The notes: generated from the letters alone by a model not told the origin. A DNA stretch of 33,408 bases from Hyphomicrobium sp. (GCF_020852195.1 NZ_JADZBI010000123.1:1-33408); one strand, 5' to 3'. Shown: positions 16,222-24,330, numbered from the stretch's first letter. Numbers and translations: made by a program.

Positions 16222-17481
16222 GTGCAGAACCTCAGAGCGACACGCGCGGAACCTCCTGTGGGAGCGAGCCCATTCGCGATCTTCCTGATCTTCCTTTGCG
16301 GCTATACGCTTTCGCAGTTTTACCGATCGTTCCTTGCCGTGCTCGCACCCGAACTCGCAAATGAGTTCGCGTTGTCGTCCGCAGATCTCGGCAACATGTC
16401 TTCAGCCTGGTTCACCGCTTTCGCGGTGATGCAGCTACCGATCGGACTGGCATTCGATCGACTGGGGCCGCGTCGGTGCGTCTCCGTCCTCATGCTCGTC
16501 GGCGCCTTGGGTGCTGCCGTTTTCGCCCTAGCCCAGTCTGGACGCGATCTCATCCTGGCCATGGCATTGATCGGGATCGGATGCGCTCCCATCTATGTGG
16601 CGGCGCTTTTCATGTTCGGCCGGGCCTATCCGCCACAACACTTCGCCCTCCTTTCGTCTTGGATGATCGGAATCGGATCCGCCGGAAACCTTCTCGGTGC
16701 GACGCCCTTGGCGCTTGCGGCGCAGGCGTTCGGCTGGCGGTCGGTGTTTTTCGGGCTCGCGCTTGCAACTCTCCTCGTCGCCGCGCTCGTGGCGAAGTGC
16801 ATCACAGATCCGCCGCCCGCGTCCGGCGCTCCATCCAAAGCTTCCGGGTGGCTCGCCGAGCTCAAGGAGCTTCTCGTGCTACGGGATCTCTGGTTCTTCG
16901 TTCCCATGCTGATCGTGAGCTACGGGATCGTGGCGGCAGAACGAGGCGTCTGGATGGGGCCGTTCCTTGCAGACGTCTACGGGCTCGATCAGATCGCGCG
17001 CGGGAATGCGGCACTTCTCATGGGGGCGGCGATGTGCGTCGGCGCCATGGCGTACGGTCCACTCGATCAGTGGTTCGGCGCACGCAAGCCGATCGTTGTT
17101 GCGGGAACATTCATGACGGCCGCTTGCTTCCTGGCGCTCTGGCACTGGCCGGCGAGGACGCTGGCGACAACGATCGTCCTACTCACGTTGATCGGGCTGA
17201 TCGGCCTCACCTGGGGCGTGCTCATGGCCCATGCCCGATCCTTCTTTCCCGAGCACCTGCTTGGACGGGGAATCACGCTCGCCAACTTCCTCTGCATGGC
17301 AGGCGCCGGAGCGATCCAGGCATTCTCCGGCGCGCGCGTTGACGCTCTGAAAGCTGCCACCGACGCGGAGACGGCCTACGCGTCGCTGCATGTCACATTC
17401 GGGCTGGTACTGCTGGCCTCCGGCGCGCTCTACCTCTTGTCCTCCGAAACATCGCGAACGTCACGAGATGACGGCACGTAA
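16222..17481 (+). CDS. MFS transporter
   Basis: The protein has about 419 residues and roughly twelve hydrophobic segments, starting with FAIFLIFLCGYTLSQFY. Between helices 2 and 3 is the MFS motif A variant GLAFDRLGPRR, and a cytosolic central loop carries PPPASGAPSKASGW. It belongs to the major facilitator superfamily and moves a small solute across the inner membrane, but the solute cannot be read from sequence. The start is uncertain. I use GTG at 16222 (AAGG upstream). GTG at 16258 is possible, and the ATG at 16078 would add 48 non-membrane residues lying over a tandem repeat that looks regulatory. It is divergent from PQQ dehydrogenase copy 2, so uptake of that enzyme's substrate or export of its product is a reasonable guess. 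Confidence 0.88.
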   Translation: MQNLRATRAEPPVGASPFAIFLIFLCGYTLSQFYRSFLAVLAPELANEFALSSADLGNMSSAWFTAFAVMQLPIGLAFDRLGPRRCVSVLMLVGALGAAVFALAQSGRDLILAMALIGIGCAPIYVAALFMFGRAYPPQHFALLSSWMIGIGSAGNLLGATPLALAAQAFGWRSVFFGLALATLLVAALVAKCITDPPPASGAPSKASGWLAELKELLVLRDLWFFVPMLIVSYGIVAAERGVWMGPFLADVYGLDQIARGNAALLMGAAMCVGAMAYGPLDQWFGARKPIVVAGTFMTAACFLALWHWPARTLATTIVLLTLIGLIGLTWGVLMAHARSFFPEHLLGRGITLANFLCMAGAGAIQAFSGARVDALKAATDAETAYASLHVTFGLVLLASGALYLLSSETSRTSRDDGT

Positions 17482-17489
17482 CGACCGTG

Positions 17490-17927
17490 CTAGCGCGGCT
17501 GACGATCATTCTTGCTCGCGGGAGCTCTTTTTGCCTCCACAGCCGCCAGAGTTGCCGCGACGGCAAGCGCACAAGGGACCGGCGGCTTCCTGGCCACGTC
17601 CAATTTGACGTTGGATTCGCGCTCGGAGTCAGCTCTAGCTGTCGGACCGGCCGCGCGTGGTGGAAAACTGGTGGATGCTTGCGGAATGACGGCTGCTTGC
17701 GGCGCCACGATTGACGGCGACGACAACGGGCGCGCCTGTTGAGGCGGAATGCCTGTCGCCCGAGGCAGCTTCTGAGCCAGCGGTGCTTCCGGCGCAGTCC
17801 CGACCTCCGGAGGAGCGATCTCGTTTACACCCGAGACACGCGGTCCGCGCCGCTGCGTGATGAAAGCCCAAACGCAAAGGGCGACCGCACCGCCGATCAG
17901 AGCGAGCAGGATTGAAGGGGACCACAT
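17490..17927 (-). CDS. Small single-pass membrane protein, Pro/Ala-rich
   Basis: This 145-residue protein begins MWSPSILLALIGGAVALCVW, a single transmembrane helix at about residues 4-22 followed by RR. The rest is low-complexity Pro/Ala/Ser sequence with a basic C-terminus. GGGAGG precedes the ATG at 17927 by 6 bases, a strong start signal that makes the gene credible despite unusual composition. A longer in-frame start at 18065 would overlap the LuxR-type gene. I recognise no family. It lies 46 bases after the LuxR-type regulator on the same strand and is convergent with the MFS gene, 8 bases away. A membrane-tethered accessory role is possible but nothing shows it. Confidence 0.6.
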   Translation of the reverse strand: MWSPSILLALIGGAVALCVWAFITQRRGPRVSGVNEIAPPEVGTAPEAPLAQKLPRATGIPPQQARPLSSPSIVAPQAAVIPQASTSFPPRAAGPTARADSERESNVKLDVARKPPVPCALAVAATLAAVEAKRAPASKNDRQPR

Positions 17928-17973
17928 TGTGAACCTCCCGTTCGCGTCCTTGTTCCAGTATGTGACTCTGGCA

Positions 17974-18321
17974 TCAGGGCGCTGACGCTTCGTCCATGCG
18001 GTGACGCACCTGATCACCGTTGTAGACATCCTCGAACCGGTCCATGAAGCGATGGATCGCGCCATAGGCCCGGCGACGGCCCACGATCCCTTCGACGCTC
18101 AGCCTGTGGCAGAGACAGTGGCCGACCAGTGCGGCCTGGGTCCGATTGCTGCACTCGAGAGCGACAAGAATCGAAGTGATGTGACTCTTGACCGTGGTCT
18201 CGGCCAGGCCAAGCACTCCCGCAATCTGCTTGTTGGGATAGCCGAAAGTCAGAAGCGACAGAATCCGCCTTTCTTGATCGCCCAACGATCTGACACGTTC
18301 GAGCAATTGGCTGTTCATCAT
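17974..18321 (-). CDS. Stand-alone LuxR/GerE-type HTH regulator
   Basis: This 115-residue protein is mainly one LuxR-type DNA-binding domain (about residues 10-70). The recognition region is LLTFGYPNKQIAGVLGLAETTVKSHITSILVALECSNRTQAAL. There is no receiver or ligand domain, and the C-terminal 45 residues are not recognisable. The start has two adjacent ATGs (18321 and 18318) with only a weak upstream purine stretch. Between it and the BKACE gene upstream on the same strand is a strong hairpin, so it is probably expressed separately. It may be a relic of a longer NarL-type regulator, but no receiver sequence remains upstream. Regulation of the neighbouring catabolic genes is plausible and unproven. 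Confidence 0.75.
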   Translation of the reverse strand: MMNSQLLERVRSLGDQERRILSLLTFGYPNKQIAGVLGLAETTVKSHITSILVALECSNRTQAALVGHCLCHRLSVEGIVGRRRAYGAIHRFMDRFEDVYNGDQVRHRMDEASAP

Positions 18322-18353
18322 TTACCGCTTGAGTCCAGCTATGCAGGAGACGT

Positions 18354-18387
18354 CGGAAAAGGACCCGCGGGCAGCACGCCCGCGGGT
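18354..18387 (-). terminator. Strong hairpin terminator after the BKACE gene
   Basis: Perfect 10-bp arms ACCCGCGGGC (18363-18372) and GCCCGCGGGT (18378-18387) enclose a 5-base loop. On the minus strand the stem is followed by CCTTTTCC, so it lies 12 bases after the BKACE stop and reads as its terminator. Confidence 0.8.
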
Positions 18388-18399
18388 TCTTGCGCGAGA

Positions 18400-19482
18400 T
18401 CAGCGGCCGGCCACCACTCTGTCCCTCAACACTCCGCCAGGCTTTTTCATTCCCATCTTCTTGCGGAACTCGTCCGGGGAAATAATGTCCCGTCCGAGCA
18501 GCCGCGAGATCTGGCTGAACTGGTACCAAGTGTCGATGTTCTTGGCGACCTTCTCGTCCTTATGCGGATACCTCCAGACGGTGTCCTCCATGCCGATGCG
18601 GATGTTGAGGCCGAGAAGCAGGGCCAGCGTCGCGAGGTAGCTCGAAGCCCTTCCCGATGCGCAAACTACGATCTCGGAGTTTTCGTCGATCTCCTTGATG
18701 CGGTTCGTGTAGTGCATGAGCACTTCGACCATCGCCTTCGGGTTCTGCATGGGCGATCCGCCAGGCAGCGTGGGCAAAATGATCCAGTAGTACGGCGGCT
18801 CGATCGCGCCTGTCTTGATCAGATAGCGATCGGCATTGTCGATGTCGCCGTCGCTATAGACCGCGATCTGAGGCTTGACGTTCAGCTCCTGGCAGATGCG
18901 CGCCTTCTCGATCATGACGTGCGGGGGTTTCGCAAACAGCGTATCTCCGCAGAACGCCGCGACTGTGTTGATTGGCGTCTGATCGAATAATCCGTCCTGC
19001 ATGCATTCGATCATCTTGGCCCACTCGCCGGTCTGGAACGGAACCATGCATCCGCAGACAAGCCGGTCCGGGTAGGCTTTGCGGATCGGATCGACCACGT
19101 AGTGGAACAGCTTCGGATCGAGCACGTTGTGGCCGTCTTCGCCGCGGACATGAACGTGGATGTTAGGCGCGCCAGCCTCCGCGCACGCCAGCGCCTGATC
19201 GCGGATCTCGTCGGGGCTGGTCGGATGGTTCGGATTGCCGCGCTTGCTGTAGAACGCGCCCGTGATCGTCTGCGTGATCAGCACCTTGTCGGGAATTTTC
19301 CACTTGGGTTGCACCTCGAAGCCCGTTCCGTAAGCGGTATGGACTGGGTCGATGATCTCCGGAAGGCCGTAAGGTATCCAGACGCACTGGAAGTCCTGCT
19401 TCAGGCCAAGTGGGTTCGGATCCTTCTTCCACGCCTCGACGTATTCCCAGTTGACGTTGTCCTTCTTTATCCGTTCCTGCAT
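18400..19482 (-). CDS. Beta-keto acid cleavage enzyme (DUF849/BKACE family)
   Basis: This 360-residue protein belongs to PF05853. The family founder, Kce (3-keto-5-aminohexanoate cleavage enzyme), uses a Zn site to condense a beta-keto acid with acetyl-CoA, giving acetoacetate and a new acyl-CoA. Zn ligands here should be H109 and H111 (NIHVHVRG) and E299 (GMED). SKRGNPNHPTSPDEI near 79-93 and ILPTLPGGSP near 235-244 are also typical family segments. It is longer than most members (about 270-310) because of some 60 extra N-terminal residues. GGAGG lies 8 bases before the ATG. Upstream is a structured leader, and a strong terminator follows. Acetoacetate could pass to acetoacetyl-CoA synthetase at 11364-13343. 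The exact keto acid cannot be told from sequence; family members act on many. Confidence 0.9.
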   Translation of the reverse strand: MQERIKKDNVNWEYVEAWKKDPNPLGLKQDFQCVWIPYGLPEIIDPVHTAYGTGFEVQPKWKIPDKVLITQTITGAFYSKRGNPNHPTSPDEIRDQALACAEAGAPNIHVHVRGEDGHNVLDPKLFHYVVDPIRKAYPDRLVCGCMVPFQTGEWAKMIECMQDGLFDQTPINTVAAFCGDTLFAKPPHVMIEKARICQELNVKPQIAVYSDGDIDNADRYLIKTGAIEPPYYWIILPTLPGGSPMQNPKAMVEVLMHYTNRIKEIDENSEIVVCASGRASSYLATLALLLGLNIRIGMEDTVWRYPHKDEKVAKNIDTWYQFSQISRLLGRDIISPDEFRKKMGMKKPGGVLRDRVVAGR

Positions 19483-19497
19483 AGCGAGTCCTCCAGG

Positions 19498-19557
19498 GCT
19501 TTGTTATTTCGCAAGCCATTCGTGCGGGGCGATCCCCTGGGGTGAGTTTAACAAAGC
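19498..19557 (-). promoter_or_regulatory. Structured 5-prime leader of the BKACE gene
   Basis: GCTTTGTTA (19549-19557 on the minus strand) pairs perfectly over 9 bp with TAACAAAGC (19498-19506), directly before the GGAGG of the BKACE gene. The enclosed 42 bases can form GGGG-ATCG-CCCC and a short CGCA/TGCG stem, giving a three-way-junction-like fold. I do not recognise a known riboswitch. It could be an RNA control element or a protein-binding dyad. Confidence 0.45.
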
Positions 19558-20066
19558 AGATGCGACCGCCGTTGTCTGACTGCGCACCATTCGTTGTGCC
19601 AGCGCGTACAGCGGCGGATGTTGCATTGTCAGCTATGATTTTGTTCGCTCGTGAGCGCATCGTGAAGGTGATGAGCCTCACCTGGTGATGAGGCGCGGCG
19701 CGTCGATACCGAGCGATGTCGGATGCGGCCTACACGCGGGTAGAACTATTCATCCCTTGGAAGCCAGAGACGACGCGAAGATCCAGCACGTCAGCTATCG
19801 TGCTGTAAGACAAACGATTGCTCGCGCTATTGCTGGCGAGCAGAGCGCCGCTCAGGCAACCGAGAAAGAGAGTCTCGGCAAGGCACTCTCCATGCCGCCG
19901 CGAACTGATTGCCAAATAGGCAGTTGCACATCCGCTTTGACTATCAGGCGTGCAGCAACGCGGCTGAAACACTCGGCGGCACGGCGATTGTACTTTGGCG
20001 CCAACGAAAACAGCCATCCTGGCTCTTTGCGTTGCTTAAGAGCGCTCTAGGCTGGTCTCCAATCGT
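19558..20066. other. Intergenic region between BKACE and Mo enzyme genes
   Basis: No gene is supported here. Short open frames such as 19685-20050 lack ribosome sites and recognisable sequence. It separates two divergent genes and must hold both promoters, although I could not assign boxes. Confidence 0.35.
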
Positions 20067-20107
20067 GTTGCGCCCGGCGACACTTCGATGGGCGCAACTC
20101 GGCGCAA
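20067..20107 (+). promoter_or_regulatory. Three-copy TTGCGCC/GGCGCAA site before the Mo enzyme gene
   Basis: GTTGCGCCC (20067-20075) is a perfect 9-bp inverted match to GGGCGCAAC (20090-20098). A further GGCGCAA at 20101-20107 repeats the right arm at a 10-base interval, one helical turn. The site ends 20 bases before the Mo enzyme ATG at 20128. It may be an operator array or an RNA hairpin in the leader. Confidence 0.45.
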
Positions 20108-20127
20108 TCCAGCCTTAGGAGATGCCG

Positions 20128-22269
20128 ATGTCTGCCCATACCAGCGAGATGAAAATTGTGCGGGGTGCCTGTCCCCAGGATTGCCCGGACACATGCGCCT
20201 TCCTCTATCACGTCGAGGATGGAAAGCTTGTCGAGGTCACGGGTGACCCAAACCATCCCATGACGCGCGGCGGTCTCTGCGTCAAACTCAAGAATTTCGC
20301 CGAACATCACTACCATCCCGACCGTCTGCTTTATCCGCTACAGCGGGTTGGCCCCAAGGGCTCGGGACAGTTCGAGCGTATAAGCTGGGACAGAGCTCTC
20401 GAGCGCATCAGATCCGAGTGGACCAAGATCATCGATCGATACGGCCCCCAGGCGATCATGCCTCACGCCTACCTCGGCCATCAAGGAACGATCAATGGTC
20501 TGACGTCGGGCGACGCATTCTTCAATCGCCTCGGCTCGACTGTGGCCGAGAAAACGTACTGCGAATCCGGATCGTCAACGGCTTGGCTCATGACGGTGGG
20601 ACCGACCGGCGGCCTCGATGTCGAAAGCCTCGCATACTCGAAGTACATCATCGTGTGGGGCATGAACATGGTGAACACCAATCTTCATGCCTGGCCGTTC
20701 ATCCTTGAAGCGCGCAGCAAGGGCGCCAAGGTCGTTGTTATCGATCCGATCCGGACCAGAACGGCCAAACAAGCCGATTGGCACATCCCGATACGACCGG
20801 GCACGGACGGCGCTCTTGCTCTCGGCATGATGTACGTCATGATGTGCGAGGACGACCTCGTCGATCACGACTACATCGAGAAATACACACTCGGGTTCGA
20901 GGATCTGAAGGCGCGAGCAGCGGAGTTTCCGCCCGAGCGCGTCGAGGCCATCACCGGAATCGCAGCAGAGGACATCCGTAAGCTCGCACGGGAGTACGCG
21001 ACGACGCAGCCTTCTGCCATACGCCAAGGCGTTGCCGTTGAGCGCAGCCCGGGTGGCGGCGATGCCATCCGTCTCATCACCATGCTTCCGGCACTAACGG
21101 GAGCCTGGCGTCATGTGGGCGGCGGCACCATCGAAATGCCGATCTGGGAGTTCCCCTTCAACTTCGATTTCATGTGCCGCCCGGACTGGATCCGACCAGG
21201 AACACGCGTCGTCAACGAACTGGAACTGGGTGCCGCGCTGACTGGCGAACTGAAGCTCGATCCACCGATCAAATCGCTGTTCGTCTACAACTCAAACCCA
21301 GTTTCGCAGGCTCCGAACGCTTCCAAGATCGTTGAAGGTCTGAAGCGCGAGGATCTGTTCATGGTGACAAGCGAGCTGTTCATCACGGATACCGCGAAGT
21401 ATTCGGACATCATCCTGCCGGCAGCGATGCAGGCCGAGGTCTACGACTTGATGGTCACGTGGGGGCATCTCTACGCCTCGCTCAATCAACCCGCAATCCC
21501 GCCGCCGGGAGAGTGCGTCTCCAACGCGGAGCTGTTCCGGCGTCTGGCAAAAGTGATGGGGTTCAATGATCCCCATTTCTCCCTGAGCGACGAGGAAATG
21601 GTGGTCCGGAGCTATAACTGGGATGCGCCGGCGTTCGAAGGCATCACCATCGAGAAGCTCGAGGAGCGCGGTTGGATGCGCCTCAATGTCGGGACGCCTT
21701 CGGAGCGCGTGCCTCACGCCCAAGGCGGATTTAAAACGCCATCCGGCAAGTGCGAGTTCAAGTCGAGCCTGGCCGAGAAGGGCAACTTCGTCGCCGAGGT
21801 CTGGCGTTCCGGCTACGCGGAAATGCAGCCCGGCGGCTACGTCGATCCCGTGCCGAACTTCATTCCGCCCGGCGAGTCTCCCGTAGACAATCCGGCTCAC
21901 GCCCTCCGTTATCCGTTGAACCTCATCTCGCCCAAGCCGCACGCGTTCCTGAATACGCAGTACGGGAACGAGCCCATGCAGCAGAAGCGGCAGGGAGAGC
22001 AGCTGATCCTGATAAACCCCAAGGACGCAAGTGCGCGTGGCATCAATCCCGGAAGCTACGTCAAGGTCTACAACGAGCGTGGCGCGTTTGAGGCCAAGGC
22101 GCAGTTCAGCGACGATGTCATGGCCGGGATGCTGATGACCAACGTCGGACATTGGCCGGGTCACAACCGCACGGGAAGCGCCGTCAATTCTACGACCGCG
22201 CCGCGCCACTGCAATCTCGGGAACGCGGGTGTCTATTCGGACAACCTCGTCGAGATCAGCGCCGTCTAA
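20128..22269 (+). CDS. Molybdopterin oxidoreductase (DMSO reductase superfamily)
   Basis: This 713-residue cytosolic enzyme has an N-terminal [4Fe-4S] motif, C15-x3-C19-x3-C23-x27-C51 (ACPQDCPDTC then GGLCVK). The Mo-bis-MGD domains follow, and a C-terminal molydopterin-dinucleotide-binding domain covers about 590-713 (LNLISPKPHAFLNT, MLMTNVGHWPGH). The Mo ligand should lie near C145 or a nearby Ser in TYCESGSST, but I cannot fix which. There is no twin-arginine leader. AGGAG favours the ATG at 20128 over the one at 20122. Family members oxidise or hydroxylate many small compounds, and no specific substrate is recognisable. A seven-iron ferredoxin and a ferredoxin-NADP reductase follow on the same strand, so electrons probably move between this enzyme and NADP(H). 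It is divergent from the BKACE gene. Confidence 0.9.
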   Translation: MSAHTSEMKIVRGACPQDCPDTCAFLYHVEDGKLVEVTGDPNHPMTRGGLCVKLKNFAEHHYHPDRLLYPLQRVGPKGSGQFERISWDRALERIRSEWTKIIDRYGPQAIMPHAYLGHQGTINGLTSGDAFFNRLGSTVAEKTYCESGSSTAWLMTVGPTGGLDVESLAYSKYIIVWGMNMVNTNLHAWPFILEARSKGAKVVVIDPIRTRTAKQADWHIPIRPGTDGALALGMMYVMMCEDDLVDHDYIEKYTLGFEDLKARAAEFPPERVEAITGIAAEDIRKLAREYATTQPSAIRQGVAVERSPGGGDAIRLITMLPALTGAWRHVGGGTIEMPIWEFPFNFDFMCRPDWIRPGTRVVNELELGAALTGELKLDPPIKSLFVYNSNPVSQAPNASKIVEGLKREDLFMVTSELFITDTAKYSDIILPAAMQAEVYDLMVTWGHLYASLNQPAIPPPGECVSNAELFRRLAKVMGFNDPHFSLSDEEMVVRSYNWDAPAFEGITIEKLEERGWMRLNVGTPSERVPHAQGGFKTPSGKCEFKSSLAEKGNFVAEVWRSGYAEMQPGGYVDPVPNFIPPGESPVDNPAHALRYPLNLISPKPHAFLNTQYGNEPMQQKRQGEQLILINPKDASARGINPGSYVKVYNERGAFEAKAQFSDDVMAGMLMTNVGHWPGHNRTGSAVNSTTAPRHCNLGNAGVYSDNLVEISAV

Positions 22270-22279
22270 ACAACACATA

Positions 22280-22311
22280 GGAGCGCCCGCACGAGAACGT
22301 GCGGGCGCTCC
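22280..22311 (+). terminator. Hairpin between Mo enzyme and ferredoxin genes
   Basis: Perfect 13-bp arms GGAGCGCCCGCAC and GTGCGGGCGCTCC enclose a 6-base loop, starting 10 bases after the Mo enzyme stop. Only a weak T stretch (CTTATCC) follows, so it may terminate part of the transcripts or protect the 3-prime end and thereby set a different level for the ferredoxin and reductase genes. Confidence 0.6.
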
Positions 22312-22354
22312 CTTATCCATCCCCGCTGGGCGAATACGTCAGAAAGAGAAACCT

Positions 22355-22660
22355 ATGCCCCATGTGGTAACTGAAAACTGCAAGGATTGCCGTTTTACAG
22401 ACTGCGTCTCTCACTGCCCTGTCGAATGTTTTCACGCCGATGCGGCACGGCTGTACATCAACCCAGATGTTTGCATTGACTGCAGTGCCTGTGTGGATGC
22501 GTGCCCCGTTCACGCCATCTACGAGGTGATCGATCTCCCCGAAGAAATGTCGACCTGGATCGCCATCAACGCCGAGCGATCACTCGTGCTACCCGTCATC
22601 CGCGCGCGCCAACAGCCGCTCTCCACGGCCGCCACCCGGCGCGCCGCGCTCGGCTTCTAG
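22355..22660 (+). CDS. fdxA: Seven-iron ferredoxin (FdxA type)
   Basis: This 101-residue ferredoxin has the cysteine layout of Azotobacter FdI. C9, C17 and C50 can hold a [3Fe-4S] cluster, and C21, C40, C43 and C46 a [4Fe-4S] cluster. C12 and C25 are extra, as in many FdxA proteins. The first motif is ENCKDCRFTDCVSHCPVEC and the second CIDCSACVDACP. The ATG at 22355 has AAAGAGA upstream and gives the normal N-terminus MPHVVTENC. The C-terminal 40 residues form the usual FdxA tail. It lies after the Mo enzyme gene and 17 bases before the ferredoxin-NADP reductase gene, so it is the obvious one-electron carrier between them. Confidence 0.93.
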   Translation: MPHVVTENCKDCRFTDCVSHCPVECFHADAARLYINPDVCIDCSACVDACPVHAIYEVIDLPEEMSTWIAINAERSLVLPVIRARQQPLSTAATRRAALGF

Positions 22661-22677
22661 AGCCGAGGGCAGCTACG

Positions 22678-24042
22678 ATGGACGGTACGGTTGGCAGCTT
22701 CCAAGTCGCGATCGTCGGCAGCGGTCCCAGCGGCTTCTACGCGGCAGAAGCGCTACTGCGCAGCACGCTGCCGGTGCACATCGACATGTTCGAGCGCCTG
22801 CCAACGCCATTCGGTCTCGTCCGCAGCGGCGTTGCCCCCGATCATCAGAAACTCAAGCAACCCATTCAGGTCTTCGAACGTATCGCGCGCGCGCCGGAGT
22901 TCAGTTTCCTGGGCAATATTACCGTCGGGGCCGACATCACGATCGACGCATTGAAGGCTGCCTATCACGCTGTCATCTTTGCCTGCGGCGCTCAGAACGA
23001 TCGTCGCATCGGCATCCCGGGCGAGGATCTCAAGGGCAGCCATACGGCGACCGAATTTGTCGGCTGGTACAACGGCCACCCGGACTATAGGGATCGCATC
23101 TTCGATTTGAAGCAGGACGTCGTTGCGATCGTCGGACAAGGAAATGTCGCGGCCGACGTCTGCCGCATCCTGACGCGTCCCGTTGATGAACTCGCAATAA
23201 GCGACATCGCCGAGCACGCGCTTGATGCGCTGGCCGAGAGCGAGATTCGCGAGGTCCATATCATTGGTCGCCGCGGTCCCGCACAAGCGAAGTTCACGAC
23301 CAAGGAGTTGCGGGAGCTCACTCAGCTTACCGGCACTATCGCCACGATCGATGCCGCAGAACTGGAGCTCTCCGAGATCTGCCGGGTGGAGCTCGCCAGT
23401 CCTTCGAACGTGACGGCTCAGAAGAATATGGGACTTTTCAAGTCGCTCACCGGCAATGTGCCACAGCGGGGTGCGCGCCGAATTCATTTCCGCTTCCTTG
23501 CCAGCCCGAGCGCCTTACTTGGCCGCGACCGGGTCGAGCAGCTCTCGCTTGTCCGCAACCGGTTGACCGGTGAGGCGTTCGCACAGATCGCAACGCCAAC
23601 CCAGCAGTTCGAGAATATTGCGTGCGGATTGGTGTTCCGTAGCATCGGCTACAAAGGTGTCCCGATCCCCGGCATGCCGTTCGACGCCAGCAGAGGCTTG
23701 CTGCCCAATGTCAATGGACGTGTAACGCAAGGAGACACCGTCCTTCCGGGTTTCTATGTGACCGGTTGGTTGAAGCGGGGACCGAGCGGGATCATCGGCA
23801 CGAACCGTGCCGACAGCATCGAAACAGTGGACGCGGTGCTGTCTGATCTGATGGCGGAAGAGCCGAGGGCTGCGCCGGGTCTCCGGGCTCTACTTCCTAT
23901 GATCGAGCGCCGTTGTCCTCGGGTCGTGCACCTTTCCGACTGGTTCGATATCGATACCGCAGAGGTGGAAAGGGGCCGCATCAAAGGCAAGCCGCGCGAG
24001 AAGTTCACCCGCATCAGCGAAATGCTGGCAGTGCTGTCATGA
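22678..24042 (+). CDS. fprA: Ferredoxin-NADP reductase, adrenodoxin-reductase-like (FprA)
   Basis: This 454-residue flavoprotein resembles adrenodoxin reductase and mycobacterial FprA. The FAD-binding Rossmann motif is VAIVGSGPSGFYAAEAL (G14, G16, G19). Other family marks are GVAPDHQKLK, an NADP site VAIVGQGNVAADVCRIL (about 146-162), and VHIIGRRGPAQAKFTTKELRE. The C-terminal FAD segment is YVTGWLKRGPSGIIGTNRADS. It moves electrons between NADP(H) and ferredoxin. GAGGG lies about 8 bases before the ATG. It follows the seven-iron ferredoxin by 17 bases and the Mo enzyme before that, completing a plausible NADP-ferredoxin-Mo chain in the cytosol. The reaction direction depends on the unknown Mo substrate. 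Confidence 0.92.
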   Translation: MDGTVGSFQVAIVGSGPSGFYAAEALLRSTLPVHIDMFERLPTPFGLVRSGVAPDHQKLKQPIQVFERIARAPEFSFLGNITVGADITIDALKAAYHAVIFACGAQNDRRIGIPGEDLKGSHTATEFVGWYNGHPDYRDRIFDLKQDVVAIVGQGNVAADVCRILTRPVDELAISDIAEHALDALAESEIREVHIIGRRGPAQAKFTTKELRELTQLTGTIATIDAAELELSEICRVELASPSNVTAQKNMGLFKSLTGNVPQRGARRIHFRFLASPSALLGRDRVEQLSLVRNRLTGEAFAQIATPTQQFENIACGLVFRSIGYKGVPIPGMPFDASRGLLPNVNGRVTQGDTVLPGFYVTGWLKRGPSGIIGTNRADSIETVDAVLSDLMAEEPRAAPGLRALLPMIERRCPRVVHLSDWFDIDTAEVERGRIKGKPREKFTRISEMLAVLS

Positions 24043-24128
24043 TCCACGTAAACGCCGAGGATAATCGCTTGCAGTGCGACGTGCCCAGCGGCAGGCCAAC
24101 ACCCGATATCACGCGAATAGTCTCCTAA
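24039..24128 (+). CDS. Possible 29-residue ORF coupled to the reductase gene
   Basis: An ATG overlaps the reductase stop (ATGA) and opens 29 codons ending in TAA, beginning MIHVNAEDN and ending DITRIVS. The overlap is the usual form of translational coupling, but the peptide matches nothing I know and may be chance or the start of a decayed gene. The following 230 bases hold no other gene. Confidence 0.25.
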   Translation: MIHVNAEDNRLQCDVPSGRPTPDITRIVS

Positions 24129-24330
24129 AAAATGAGCGGTGTGCCCAATTGCCAACCACAGCAGCCACCGCCATCGGCAAGCACCAATTCAAATCGGCAG
24201 ACCTCTAAGCGATTGAAATCAGGAGGGCTGCGGGGATCGTGCACGGCGCTTTCGCGTGGCCTGGAACTTGCTCGCTCGAACGTTAGGCGGTCGAGTGCCT
24301 TGTCCGGCCAGCCGCAAACCAAAGACAAGG

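Noticed and set aside
21292-22320. 342-codon minus-strand frame opposite the Mo enzyme
   Set aside because: It is the shadow of a gene with clear iron-sulfur and Mo-domain motifs and has no domain of its own.
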